Below, piece by piece: positions 16,922-26,506 of a stretch of DNA of 64,000 nucleotides (positions are counted from its first letter, which is position 1; each line of letters starts with the position of its first letter). The notes beneath the pieces are model-generated. The model worked only from the letters and a program-made list of their open reading frames with translations. It ran no database searches and was not told the DNA's origin. Made by a program: the position numbers and the translations under genes. The stretch lies in assembly GCA_001898705.1 (NCBI GenBank), contig MKUU01000044.1, positions 124,001 to 188,000 on the forward strand. The letters are read 5' to 3'. This DNA comes from Caedibacter sp. 38-128. GTDB taxonomy: Bacteria > Pseudomonadota > Alphaproteobacteria > Caedimonadales > Caedimonadaceae.

Positions 16922-19714
16922 ATGAATTATAAAGATAGCGTTTTTCTGCCGACCACTTCCTTTGCAATGAAAGCAAATTTGCGGGAGCGGGAGCCAGAAA
17001 TATTAAAGCTCTGGGACCAACAGAAGCTCTATAAAAAAATTCGGAACAAGACTCAAGGCTTGCCAAAATTTATTTTGCACTCGGGTCCCCCTTATGCCAA
17101 TGGGCACATTCACGTCGGCCATGGCTTTACAAGCATCTTTAAGGATATCGTGATCCGCGCTCAACATCTGCTAGGTCATGATGCCCCGCTTGTCCCAGGA
17201 TGGGATTGTCATGGGCTCCCCATTGAGTGGAAAATTGAAGAAAAATACCGAAAAGAAGGCAAAACTAAAGAAGAAATTGATATTCAACAATTTCGCGCCG
17301 ATTGTCGCACCTTTGCCGAAGAATGGATTAAGATTCAACGAGAAGAATTTAAACGTCTTGGTCTGTTAGGCGATTGGGATAATCCTTATATTACCATGGA
17401 TACTGACGCTGAGGCTGAGATCGTAGCAACTTTCCTCACCTTTTTAGAAAAAGGAAGCGTCTATCGGGGCGTTAAGCCTGTTCTGTGGTCAGTCGTTGAA
17501 AAAACAGCCCTTGCTGAAGCTGAGGTTGAATACGAAGACAAAACGTCATCTTCAATCTATGTCCGTTTCAAGATTCAAGCGACTGCTGACGCTGACCTTC
17601 AAGAAACTTCCGCCGTTATTTGGACAACGACGCCCTGGTCATTACCAGGAAATCGCGCGATCGCTTATCATCCTGAGGTTGATTATGTTATTCTTCTTGT
17701 CCAAAAGGTTGAGCCTGACTCTCTTGCACTCCCCCAAGAAAAACTTCTAATCGCCAAAGAACTTATTGATCAAGTTTCAAAAAAACTAGGTATTGTGGAC
17801 GCGAAAATTCTAGCTTCTTTCAAAGGCACTCGCTTGGAAGGTGTAAAAGCAAACCATCCTTTTGCAGGACAAGGGTATGACCATGACGTTCCCTTTTTAC
17901 CGGGTGACCATGTCGCTGTTGATACAGGAACAGGCCTTGTTCATACAGCCCCAAGTCACGGTATCGAAGATTATGAACTTGGAAAACGCTATCAACTTGA
18001 AGTACCTGAGACTGTTTTAGATGATGGCACGTATGCCTCCTGGGTACCGCTTTTTGCTGGCGATCATGTCTTTAAAGTCGATGATAAAATCATTGCACTT
18101 TTATCAGACAATAAAGCGCTTGGTGCAAAAGAAAAAATTCTGCATAGCTATCCTCATTCTTGGCGCTCTAAAGCTCCTCTTATTTATAGAACAACACCAC
18201 AGTGGTTTATCAGTTTGGACGCTAATCATCTGCGCCACCAAGCCCTTAATGCCATTGAAGGCGTTCAATGGTATCCGTCTCAAAGTAAAAATCGCATCAA
18301 GGGCATGGTTGAAAATCGTCCTGATTGGTGTATCTCTCGTCAAAGAGCTTGGGGGGTACCCCTCACGATTTTTGTCCATAAAGAAACGAAACAACCTCTC
18401 ATTGATTCTGTTGTCAATCAGCGAATCATTGAAGCTGTACATCAAGAAGGTGCAGAAGCTTGGTACAAGAACCCAGAACGTTTCTTAGGTCCTGCCTATA
18501 ATCATGCTGACTATGAGCCAGTGAATGATATTTTAGACGTTTGGTTTGATTCAGGCTCAACTCAAAAATTTGTTCTCGAAAAACGTCCTGAATTGGCTTT
18601 TCCTGCCTCTCTTTATCTCGAGGGATCAGATCAACATCGAGGCTGGTTTATGTCATCACTTTTGGTTGGCTGTGGAACTAAGGATCAAGCGCCTTATAAA
18701 GCCGTTGTGACGCATGGTTTCACCGTCGATGAACAAGGCCGGAAGATGTCTAAATCTCAAGGCAATGTTGTGGCTCCTGACAAAATTGCAGAGACTTTGG
18801 GAATCGAGATTCTAAGACTTTGGGTCGTAAGCTGTGATTATTCTGATGACTTACGTATCGGGCCAGAAATCTTAAAGCATCAAGAAGATATTTACCGTAG
18901 ATTCCGTAATACGCTTCGTTACTTACTCGGGGCTTTACATGGATTTACACAAGAAGAGCATGTTTCTCTTTCAGACATGCCCGACCTAGAGCGATGGATT
19001 TTGCATCGACTCTATCAGCTCGACACCCTCTTCAAAGAGTGTACCAAAGCTTACAACTTTCAAGCTTTCTATAGCGCTCTTCATCATTTTTGTTCTGCGG
19101 ACCTATCTGCCTTTTATTTTGATGTTCGTAAGGACGTTGTTTATTGTGATAGTGCCCAGGATTTGAAACGTCGCGCAACACGCACTGTCTTTGATCTACT
19201 TTTGCATCGTTTATTACACTGGCTTGCTCCCGTCCTATGTTTTACCGTCGAAGAAGCATGGTTGGCGCGTTTTGGCGAAGCATGTGAAAGTATTCATTTG
19301 AACTTCCTTCCTGAAACGCCAGAAACATGGAAAGATGACTGTCTTGCTCAAGAATTCGATATTTTACGCGCTCAAAGGCGGGTGATCACAGGAGCTCTTG
19401 AAGTTGCTCGATCCCAAGGTTTGATTAAATCAAGTTTGCAAGCTCATGTGACTGTTTTTGATCCTCAAAAGAAAATGCGCTCAAATGTTGACTATGCTGA
19501 ACTTGCAATTACTTCAAGCTTCGATATTTCTGCGGACATAATTCCTTCTACAGCGTTTACAAGTTCAGATTTTGATCATTTAGGGATTCAAGTATCCGTA
19601 GCCCCTGGCCATAAATGTGAAAGATGCTGGCGTGTCTTAGAAGAAGTGGGCAGCCATCTTAGCCACACCACCTTATGTAACCGTTGCATTCATGTGATTG
19701 AAGAGGCAAAATAA
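16922..19714 (+). CDS. ileS: Isoleucyl-tRNA synthetase
   Basis: A 930-aa class I synthetase that charges tRNA-Ile. The HIGH-type motif is HVGH at 64-67, and KMSKS is at 608-612. The editing (CP1) domain lies between, with a TTTPWSLPGNRAIAYHP segment. The C-terminus carries the zinc-binding CERCW...CNRC cysteines of the bacterial type. It is the first gene of a run of seven same-strand genes; the lspA start overlaps its stop (TAATG). Confidence 0.98.
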   Translation: MNYKDSVFLPTTSFAMKANLREREPEILKLWDQQKLYKKIRNKTQGLPKFILHSGPPYANGHIHVGHGFTSIFKDIVIRAQHLLGHDAPLVPGWDCHGLPIEWKIEEKYRKEGKTKEEIDIQQFRADCRTFAEEWIKIQREEFKRLGLLGDWDNPYITMDTDAEAEIVATFLTFLEKGSVYRGVKPVLWSVVEKTALAEAEVEYEDKTSSSIYVRFKIQATADADLQETSAVIWTTTPWSLPGNRAIAYHPEVDYVILLVQKVEPDSLALPQEKLLIAKELIDQVSKKLGIVDAKILASFKGTRLEGVKANHPFAGQGYDHDVPFLPGDHVAVDTGTGLVHTAPSHGIEDYELGKRYQLEVPETVLDDGTYASWVPLFAGDHVFKVDDKIIALLSDNKALGAKEKILHSYPHSWRSKAPLIYRTTPQWFISLDANHLRHQALNAIEGVQWYPSQSKNRIKGMVENRPDWCISRQRAWGVPLTIFVHKETKQPLIDSVVNQRIIEAVHQEGAEAWYKNPERFLGPAYNHADYEPVNDILDVWFDSGSTQKFVLEKRPELAFPASLYLEGSDQHRGWFMSSLLVGCGTKDQAPYKAVVTHGFTVDEQGRKMSKSQGNVVAPDKIAETLGIEILRLWVVSCDYSDDLRIGPEILKHQEDIYRRFRNTLRYLLGALHGFTQEEHVSLSDMPDLERWILHRLYQLDTLFKECTKAYNFQAFYSALHHFCSADLSAFYFDVRKDVVYCDSAQDLKRRATRTVFDLLLHRLLHWLAPVLCFTVEEAWLARFGEACESIHLNFLPETPETWKDDCLAQEFDILRAQRRVITGALEVARSQGLIKSSLQAHVTVFDPQKKMRSNVDYAELAITSSFDISADIIPSTAFTSSDFDHLGIQVSVAPGHKCERCWRVLEEVGSHLSHTTLCNRCIHVIEEAK

Positions 19715-20214
19715 TGGACTCTATCAAACGATCTAATACTTTTTCTCTTTTGGTGATTGCTTTTATTATTGGCATTGATCAGTGGACAAAAGCTCTTATC
19801 TTAAAATACTTTTTTCTTCCTCGTGCGCCAATTACAATTACTTCTTTCTTTGACTTGGTATTGGTTTGGAATCATGGCATCAGCTTTGGCATGTTTAATA
19901 CACCAAGCCGCTGGAATGTTTATATTCTTAGCACCTTTGCCCTCAGTATCTCCTGTTTATTGTTAAGATGGCTTTGGAAAGCCCAAAACAATTTACTTCG
20001 CTTTGGTTTTGGTTTTATTATTGCAGGTGCGATAGGTAACGTTGTGGATCGTCTTCGCTTCTCAGCTGTTGTTGATTTTTTGCATTTTCACTGGGGAGCT
20101 TATGCATTTCCGACTTTTAATGTTGCAGATACTGCGATTACACTTGGTGTCGGATTTATTTTAATTGATAATTTTAGAAATTCACGAGGAACGCTTCATG
20201 AACAAAAAATATAA
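19714..20214 (+). CDS. lspA: Lipoprotein signal peptidase (signal peptidase II)
   Basis: A 166-aa membrane aspartyl protease that cleaves prolipoprotein signal peptides. Four transmembrane segments are visible. The catalytic aspartates are D121 (AVVDFLHF) and D139 (FNVADTAIT), and the NHG motif falls at 53-55. The start overlaps the ileS stop by one base, the classic ileS-lspA arrangement. Its 3' end overlaps the next gene, which encodes a lipoprotein and thus a likely substrate. Confidence 0.96.
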   Translation: MDSIKRSNTFSLLVIAFIIGIDQWTKALILKYFFLPRAPITITSFFDLVLVWNHGISFGMFNTPSRWNVYILSTFALSISCLLLRWLWKAQNNLLRFGFGFIIAGAIGNVVDRLRFSAVVDFLHFHWGAYAFPTFNVADTAITLGVGFILIDNFRNSRGTLHEQKI

Positions 20215-20689
20215 TTTTCTTTTTTTAGCCTTACTGAGTACAAGCCTTCTAGCTATGTCAGGCTGTAGCCAAACTAAGAAAAGTTTAGGTCTTGAGAGGA
20301 CGCAACCTGATGAATTCACCGTTCTAGATCATCCGCCTTTAAGTATGCCCCCTGGCATTGGGTTAAAACCACCTGTAACCGGCGATTCAGCAACGTATTC
20401 TCACAAGACTCAGCTTCAAGCAAAAGAGCTCCTTATAAAACAGCCCGTTGCAACCGAAACACATAACGCTTCACTTGCAGAGCAAGCTCTCTTACAAGCG
20501 GCGAAAACAGAAGAAAGCCACCCCAATATACGCCAGGCAGTTAATCAAGAAGCAAAGGTTTCAAAACCAGGAGAACAAGCCATTAAAAAAATCATTTTCT
20601 GGGAAGGAAAACCTGCAGGCGACGTTATTGACCCCCAAGAAGAATATAAAAAGCTTCATGATAAAGATGCCCCAGGACCATTAAATTAA
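20198..20689 (+). CDS. DUF3035 lipoprotein, BamF-like
   Basis: A 163-aa lipoprotein: signal peptide with lipobox LAMSGC (Cys near residue 23) and the DUF3035 signature DEFTVLDHPPLSMPPGIGLKPP within the first 60 mature residues. In Caulobacter a member of this type has been described as BamF, an outer-membrane assembly component; applying that role here is inference. The ATG at 20198 follows GAGGA seven bases upstream and lies within the lspA 3' end. Its place between lspA and two M16 peptidases is typical of Alphaproteobacteria. Confidence 0.85.
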   Translation: MNKKYNFLFLALLSTSLLAMSGCSQTKKSLGLERTQPDEFTVLDHPPLSMPPGIGLKPPVTGDSATYSHKTQLQAKELLIKQPVATETHNASLAEQALLQAAKTEESHPNIRQAVNQEAKVSKPGEQAIKKIIFWEGKPAGDVIDPQEEYKKLHDKDAPGPLN

Positions 20690-20704
20690 TGAGGATGTAT
20701 TAAA

Positions 20705-22039
20705 ATGTTAAAACGAGTTTGCTTACATTTTTATATGCTCATCATTGTTCTTGCTTATTGGAATGTAGAAGCAGCCGTTTATAATCCTCACACCTTTACG
20801 TTAAAAAATGGTCTTCAAGTTGTGGTGATTGAAAATCATCGTGCACCAGTTGTGACACAAATGGTCTGGTATAAAGTTGGCACGATTGATGATCCTCATG
20901 GAAAATCAGGCCTAGCCCACTATCTTGAACATCTGATGTTTAAAGGAAGCTTGGCTTCGCCAGCAGGCCGAATGCTGACAGAGGTTAATCGTGTCGGTGG
21001 CGAACAAAATGCAGCTACTTCCCCAGATTTTACAGTTTATTACCAGGTTGTCCCCAAAAACAAACTTGAACTTATTATGAGCCTAGAAGCTGGACGGATG
21101 GCTCAACTTGAAATCGAAGAACAATATGCAAAACCTGAATTAGATGTTATCCTTGAAGAACGCCATATGCGGGTTGACAACAGTCCTACAGGGGTATTTT
21201 TTGAAACTGTTCTTGCCAACTTTTTTAAGCATCATCCAGCACGTTTGCCTGCCATTGGGTGGGAACATGAAATCAAAACATTCACGACTCAAGATGCCCA
21301 AAAATTTTATAACACTTGGTATACCCCAAATAATGCAATTCTCTTGATTGCTGGCGATGTAACGGTTGAAGAAGTTAAAGCGCTTGCCAAGAAATATTAT
21401 GAGGTGATCCCTGCTAAAGCAAAGCCTCGACCTTTGAATATTCAAGAACCCAAAATGAAGCCCTTAAGGCAAAGGCTTGAGATGTCTTCGCCTCTTATTC
21501 AAGAACCCTATTTTTTAAGACTTTTTAACGCCCCTAATTTTAAGGAAGGCTCTCGGAAAGATTTTTATGCACTCCAAGTTTTAAGTGAATTATTAGATAA
21601 GCCCGTAACAGGACGCATTTATCGAGAACTTGTTGAAAATCAAAGAATTGCAACCTTTATTCAGATTTCTTATCAAGGCTATACACGAAGCCCGGGCTAT
21701 CTCCTCATATTAGCTCAACCCGCGCAAGGACACACCATTGAAGAAGTTGAAACAGCTCTTAACAAGGAAATAGAAAAAATTATCCAACACGGACTGAATG
21801 TATCGGAAGTCGAAAAATCTAAAACAAGACTCTTAGCACACCTCGATTATACACGCGATCACGTGTTGAGCGGTAGCAATGAAATCGGGAAAGCCCTTGT
21901 GGTCGGTGAAACAATTGAGGAATTTGAATCATGGCCAGATCGCATAAAAGCCGTTACTCAAGAACAAGTAAATGCAACTTTTAAGCTTATCTTTGATTCT
22001 AAATCTAATTTTACAGCTATTTTATGGCCGCAAAAATAA
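20705..22039 (+). CDS. M16 family zinc metallopeptidase, catalytic subunit
   Basis: A 444-aa periplasmic peptidase with a signal peptide (LHFYMLIIVLAYWNVEA). The inverted zinc motif HYLEH gives ligands H72 and H76 with catalytic E75; the third ligand E152 falls 76 residues later in ILEER, as expected. The C-terminal half is the second M16 domain. It resembles the processing-peptidase beta-subunit type and is followed directly by an inactive partner, suggesting a two-gene heterodimer. Confidence 0.93.
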   Translation: MLKRVCLHFYMLIIVLAYWNVEAAVYNPHTFTLKNGLQVVVIENHRAPVVTQMVWYKVGTIDDPHGKSGLAHYLEHLMFKGSLASPAGRMLTEVNRVGGEQNAATSPDFTVYYQVVPKNKLELIMSLEAGRMAQLEIEEQYAKPELDVILEERHMRVDNSPTGVFFETVLANFFKHHPARLPAIGWEHEIKTFTTQDAQKFYNTWYTPNNAILLIAGDVTVEEVKALAKKYYEVIPAKAKPRPLNIQEPKMKPLRQRLEMSSPLIQEPYFLRLFNAPNFKEGSRKDFYALQVLSELLDKPVTGRIYRELVENQRIATFIQISYQGYTRSPGYLLILAQPAQGHTIEEVETALNKEIEKIIQHGLNVSEVEKSKTRLLAHLDYTRDHVLSGSNEIGKALVVGETIEEFESWPDRIKAVTQEQVNATFKLIFDSKSNFTAILWPQK

Positions 22040-22055
22040 TCTGCGAGGAAAAATT

Positions 22056-23372
22056 ATGAGACTGTTTTTTTCTTTAATTATCACCCTGCTGAGCAGTTTT
22101 TCCTTTGCACATGCAGAGTTAAAAATTCAAGAGGTTGTCTCAACACATGGGGTTAGAGCATGGCTTGTTGAAGATCACACAACACCTGTTATTGCAATGA
22201 ATTTTAGTTTTGAAATAGGAGCGGCTCAAGATCCCGAAGATAAAAAGGGGCTTGCGGCTCTTGCCTCACAAATGCTTACCGAAGGAGCAGGAAAATTTAG
22301 TTCTCACGATTTTGCCCAAAAATTACAAGAAATTGCGAGTTTTATTTCTTTTGATGTTACACTTTCTCATTTTCAAGGTTCTTTGAAAACAACACAGGTT
22401 AATGCAAAAGAAGCTTTTCAGCTTTTGAAAATTACCCTTACTGAACCCCTGTTCTCTTCTCATGAGTTTACCAAAGTTGTAAATGCTCATGCGACTTCTT
22501 TAGCTAACAGTGAAAAAAAACCTTCAACCATTGCATTATTTCAATTAAGAAAACAAATCTTTGGCACAACTCATCCTTATGCGCGTCTTACTGAAGGCTC
22601 TCTTGAAACAATTAAAAAAATTACTCCTAATGATCTCAAAAATTTTATGAAAAACTTGAGCCGAAACACCTTAAAAATAGGTGTATGCGGGAATATTACA
22701 GCTCAAGAACTAAAACAAATTCTCGATGAAATTTTAAGCTCCCTTCCTAAAGAATCAAGCTTACCTCAAATCCCTCCTGTTCAGTTCCCTCAACAAGAAA
22801 AAGTGACAACGATAAAATTGGCCCAGCCTCAAAGTATTGGCTTTTTCGCGCAGCAAGCCATTCCTTTTAAAGATCCAAATAACCTGAAACTTGCGATTGC
22901 AAATGAGGCTTTAGGACACGGTTCTGTTTCAAGATTAATGAATGAAGTTAGAGAGAAACGAGGCTATGCTTATCATGTCGGGACAAATATCAACCAAGAG
23001 CCTCTTATCAGTCTTTTGATTGGAAGCGTGGGAAGCCAAAATACGCGCATTATGAAAAGTTTATCTTTAATAAAAGAAGAGTGGAAACGTATCCGCGATC
23101 ACGGCCTTACAAAAGAAGAATTTGAAGACGCTAAAAGCCATATTCTAGGAGCTTATACACTGAACTTTATGTCCTCTCCTCAAATTGCTGAGCTTTTGCT
23201 TCTTTATCAAGAATTTGAAGCTCCCATTACCTATATGCAAAACCGTGAGCAATTACTCAATGCCATTACGCTTACGCAAGTTAATCAATTTGCAAAAGAT
23301 TTTTTTACACCAGAAAAACTTCAAATTGTCATTGTTGGCAATCCTGAAGAAGGAGAAATTCATGCCCAATAA
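22056..23372 (+). CDS. M16 family peptidase-like protein, non-catalytic partner
   Basis: A 438-aa exported M16-fold protein (signal peptide ending near SFAHA). The HxxEH zinc motif is absent: the corresponding region reads GLAALASQMLTEGAG. The C-terminal motif RLMNEVREKRGYAY, which carries the substrate-contacting Arg/Tyr pair in non-catalytic subunits, is intact. This division of labour matches the alpha subunit of processing peptidases. The ATG at 22056 follows GAGGA at 22045; an upstream extension would lie inside the preceding gene. Confidence 0.92.
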   Translation: MRLFFSLIITLLSSFSFAHAELKIQEVVSTHGVRAWLVEDHTTPVIAMNFSFEIGAAQDPEDKKGLAALASQMLTEGAGKFSSHDFAQKLQEIASFISFDVTLSHFQGSLKTTQVNAKEAFQLLKITLTEPLFSSHEFTKVVNAHATSLANSEKKPSTIALFQLRKQIFGTTHPYARLTEGSLETIKKITPNDLKNFMKNLSRNTLKIGVCGNITAQELKQILDEILSSLPKESSLPQIPPVQFPQQEKVTTIKLAQPQSIGFFAQQAIPFKDPNNLKLAIANEALGHGSVSRLMNEVREKRGYAYHVGTNINQEPLISLLIGSVGSQNTRIMKSLSLIKEEWKRIRDHGLTKEEFEDAKSHILGAYTLNFMSSPQIAELLLLYQEFEAPITYMQNREQLLNAITLTQVNQFAKDFFTPEKLQIVIVGNPEEGEIHAQ

Positions 23373-24636
23373 ATCACTTTTAAATTTTTCAATTAAAGGA
23401 TGTTTCCTGGATAATCGTCTTAAGGAAGAGTCCTTTGATTCTTTCCAAGCGAAAGCGCTTACGTGTTTTGAAGAAGTTAAAGCGGCGTATCATGATAAAA
23501 AGTTACCTGCCCTTTCTGTTATTTATGACCAAGATCAACTTACCCACTATCAACAAATTGCTCAAACTTGGCAGAAACGCTTTAAGAATGTTGTTCTATT
23601 TGGAACAGGGGGTTCTTCCCTCGGAGCTCAAACATGTATTGAACTTTATCAAACACGTGTAAGTGCCCCAGCATCTTCACCTTATTTTCATTTCATGGAT
23701 AACATTGATCCTCATACCTTTAATCATCTCTTAGAAGGCATCGATCTCCAAACAACTGGTTTTTTGGTTATCTCAAAATCTGGCACGACAGCCGAAACGC
23801 TTTGCCAGTTTCTTTCTCTCATAAATGCCTTTCAAGATAAGCTCGTACAAGACCAAGTGATTGTGATTACTGAACCCAAGAATTCACCTTTGCGTCGTCT
23901 TGCCGAGCACCATCAATATCAAGTCCTTGATCATCCGAGTCAAATTGGTGGACGTTTCTCAGTTTTTTCAATTGTCGGCATGCTACCAGCCTTAATCGCA
24001 GGCATCGATGTGCAAGAGCTTCTTGCGGGCGCTCAGCAATATCTCTCCCAAGAAATAGAAGGAGGGACGCACAATGCTGTTCAAGGAGCCGCTTTAAGTT
24101 ACGCATATTACCAACAGTTCGGCTGTACCCAGACTGTTCTCATGCCTTATATCGATCGTCTTTCAGCTTTCGCCTTGTGGTTTAGACAATTATGGGCTGA
24201 AAGCCTAGGTAAAGAGAAAAGGGGTATTACACCTATTAATGCTTTAGGGACCGTTGACCAGCATAGCCAGTTACAGCTTTATTTAGGAGGACCCAACGAT
24301 AAATTCTTCACCTTAGTCATGCTAGACACCTTTAGTCCAGCACCTAAGGTTAACACCGACGATCCTGAACTTGCTTATCTCCATCAACATACGCTTGCTG
24401 ATTTGATGAGAGCCGAGCAAAATGCTACCGTCGCGACGCTCATTCGACAAGAATGTCCCACCCGTACCATCACGTTTCCTCAATTGAACGAACGAACTTT
24501 AGGGGCTCTTTTCATCCATTATATGCTTGAGACTATGATTACGGCGAAGCTTCTTGGAATTGACGCTTTTGACCAACCTGCTGTTGAAGAAGGTAAGATT
24601 CTAACGCGCGAATATTTGAGTCGGAAAGCTTCATGA
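23362..24636 (+). CDS. pgi: Glucose-6-phosphate isomerase
   Basis: A 424-aa short-form PGI that interconverts glucose-6-phosphate and fructose-6-phosphate. Sugar-phosphate binding motifs GTGGSSLGAQT and SKSGTTAET are present, as are the catalytic-region LWAESLGKEKRG and the TVDQHSQLQLYLGGP block with the conserved His. The ATG at 23362 follows AGGAG and overlaps the preceding stop by 11 bases. Its presence argues against a Rickettsia-like lineage that has lost glycolysis. Confidence 0.95.
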   Translation: MPNKSLLNFSIKGCFLDNRLKEESFDSFQAKALTCFEEVKAAYHDKKLPALSVIYDQDQLTHYQQIAQTWQKRFKNVVLFGTGGSSLGAQTCIELYQTRVSAPASSPYFHFMDNIDPHTFNHLLEGIDLQTTGFLVISKSGTTAETLCQFLSLINAFQDKLVQDQVIVITEPKNSPLRRLAEHHQYQVLDHPSQIGGRFSVFSIVGMLPALIAGIDVQELLAGAQQYLSQEIEGGTHNAVQGAALSYAYYQQFGCTQTVLMPYIDRLSAFALWFRQLWAESLGKEKRGITPINALGTVDQHSQLQLYLGGPNDKFFTLVMLDTFSPAPKVNTDDPELAYLHQHTLADLMRAEQNATVATLIRQECPTRTITFPQLNERTLGALFIHYMLETMITAKLLGIDAFDQPAVEEGKILTREYLSRKAS

Positions 24637-26447
24637 TCCGCCTTCTCCCTCCCAATTTAATTAACCAAATTGCAGCTGGAGAAGTTGTAGAACGTCCTGC
24701 CTCAGTTGTTAAAGAGTTAATCGAGAATGCTATCGATGCCAAGGCTACAGCTATTGATATCGTTATCCGGGAAGGCGGGAAAAATCTTATTCTTGTGGAA
24801 GACAATGGCCAAGGAATGACACAAGAAGATCTTTTGTTGGCTGTTGAACGCCATGCAACCTCTAAAATTCCTGACGAGAACTTATTTAATATTCAAACGC
24901 TTGGCTTCAGAGGAGAAGCCCTTCCCTCTATTGGCTCTGTCAGTCGCCTTGAAATTTCGAGTCGTGCTCAAGGCAATGATATGTCTTGGTCCCTAAAAGT
25001 TGAAGGAGGTCAGAAATTAGGGCCAATACCTGCGGCTCAAAATGTGGGTACACGCATTGAAGTCCGCGACTTATTTTATGCAACGCCGGCTCGATTGAAA
25101 TTTATGAAATCAGCCACTTCTGAAATGACGGCTATTGTTGATACCGTGAGCCGTCTTGCAATGGCATATCCGGAAATCTGCTTCACCCTTAAAGACGACA
25201 AAAAAACCTATTTCGATCTTCCTGTGACCTTGGGAGATATTAATGAACGCCGACTTTATCGCCTCAGTATGTTGATGGGAAAAGAGTTCATTGATAATGC
25301 GTGTTCTATTAACGCAGAACGTGGAAATTATAAAATTCTTGGCTTTACAAGCTTACCAACAATGAATCGAAGCAACGCAAGCTTACAATATCTTTATGTG
25401 AATGGACGTGCCGTTAAAGATAAGCTTCTTAACACAGCTGTACGCGTGTCTTACCAAGACTTTCTTGCACGTGATCGCCATCCTTTGGTTGCTTTATTTT
25501 TAGAGGTTCCTCCTGCAGAAGTAGACATCAACGTTCATCCCGCAAAAACCGAAGTTCGTTTTCGTGAAAATGACATCATTCGCAGTTTGATTATTGGTGC
25601 TTTAAAGCAAGCCTTAACAGAAGCAGGGCACAGAGCTGCAACAACAACAAGTTCTTTTGCTTTAAAAGCAATGCAACCATCTGTCACCCCACAATTTAAG
25701 CCGTCTCAGCCAAGCTTTGTGATGCCAAGTCGGCCCTCCTTAAAGCCTATATATTCTTCGCCTCGCCCCCATAGTTTTGCGCCAAAAGAACAAGCAACCG
25801 CGCATGCTCTTCAACTTGAAGAACCGACCATTCCTGATGAAATTTCTGCCCATGAAATTAAGGAACATCATCCTTTGGGAGAAGCCCGAGCTCAACTTCA
25901 TGAAACATATATTGTTGCGGAAACTGAAGATGGTTTTATTCTTGTAGATCAACATGCTGCTCATGAAAGGCTTGTTTATGAGAGCCTTAAAAGTCAATTT
26001 TTGAAGTCTCAAGCTCAAAGTCAGTATTTATTAATTCCTGAAATTGTTTCGCTGCAAGAATCTTCCCAGAGCGCTCTTTTGGCACATAGTGAAGAATTAA
26101 AACAATTTGGTCTTGGAATTGAGGCTTTTGGCGGAGATGCAATTCTTGTACGAGAAGCACCTGCAGCCTTAGGGAATTTCAACATTGCGCGTTTAATTCA
26201 AGACTTAGCAGATGAAATTATTGAATTAGGGCAACCTCTAAGTCTTAAAGAGCACCTTGAAGAAATTCTCTCAACAATGGCCTGCCATGGAAGCATTCGT
26301 GCTGGCCGCAATTTGACGCTTGCAGAAATGAATGCATTACTACGAAAGATGGAGGAGACTCCCCATTCCGGTCAGTGTAATCATGGGCGCCCAACTTATG
26401 TTGAACTTAAAAAGTACGATATTGAAAAATTATTTGGGCGAAAATAA
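24633..26447 (+). CDS. mutL: DNA mismatch repair protein MutL
   Basis: A 604-aa GHKL ATPase. N-terminal motifs are intact: IAAGEVVERPASVVKELIENAIDA (within residues 12-36), DNGQGM and GFRGEALPSI. A Pro-rich linker (about 330-400) precedes the C-terminal dimerisation domain. That domain has DQHAAHERLVYE, the endonuclease-type metal motif found in MutL of organisms lacking MutH, plus ACHGSIRAG and CNHGRPT. The start overlaps the pgi stop (ATGA). Last gene of the ileS run; it converges on rsmB with about 60 bases between. Confidence 0.97.
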   Translation: MIRLLPPNLINQIAAGEVVERPASVVKELIENAIDAKATAIDIVIREGGKNLILVEDNGQGMTQEDLLLAVERHATSKIPDENLFNIQTLGFRGEALPSIGSVSRLEISSRAQGNDMSWSLKVEGGQKLGPIPAAQNVGTRIEVRDLFYATPARLKFMKSATSEMTAIVDTVSRLAMAYPEICFTLKDDKKTYFDLPVTLGDINERRLYRLSMLMGKEFIDNACSINAERGNYKILGFTSLPTMNRSNASLQYLYVNGRAVKDKLLNTAVRVSYQDFLARDRHPLVALFLEVPPAEVDINVHPAKTEVRFRENDIIRSLIIGALKQALTEAGHRAATTTSSFALKAMQPSVTPQFKPSQPSFVMPSRPSLKPIYSSPRPHSFAPKEQATAHALQLEEPTIPDEISAHEIKEHHPLGEARAQLHETYIVAETEDGFILVDQHAAHERLVYESLKSQFLKSQAQSQYLLIPEIVSLQESSQSALLAHSEELKQFGLGIEAFGGDAILVREAPAALGNFNIARLIQDLADEIIELGQPLSLKEHLEEILSTMACHGSIRAGRNLTLAEMNALLRKMEETPHSGQCNHGRPTYVELKKYDIEKLFGRK

Positions 26448-26506
26448 ACATCATTTAGAGGATCGAAATATTCTCGTATAATTTATCCATTACGTAATAA
26501 TATTTT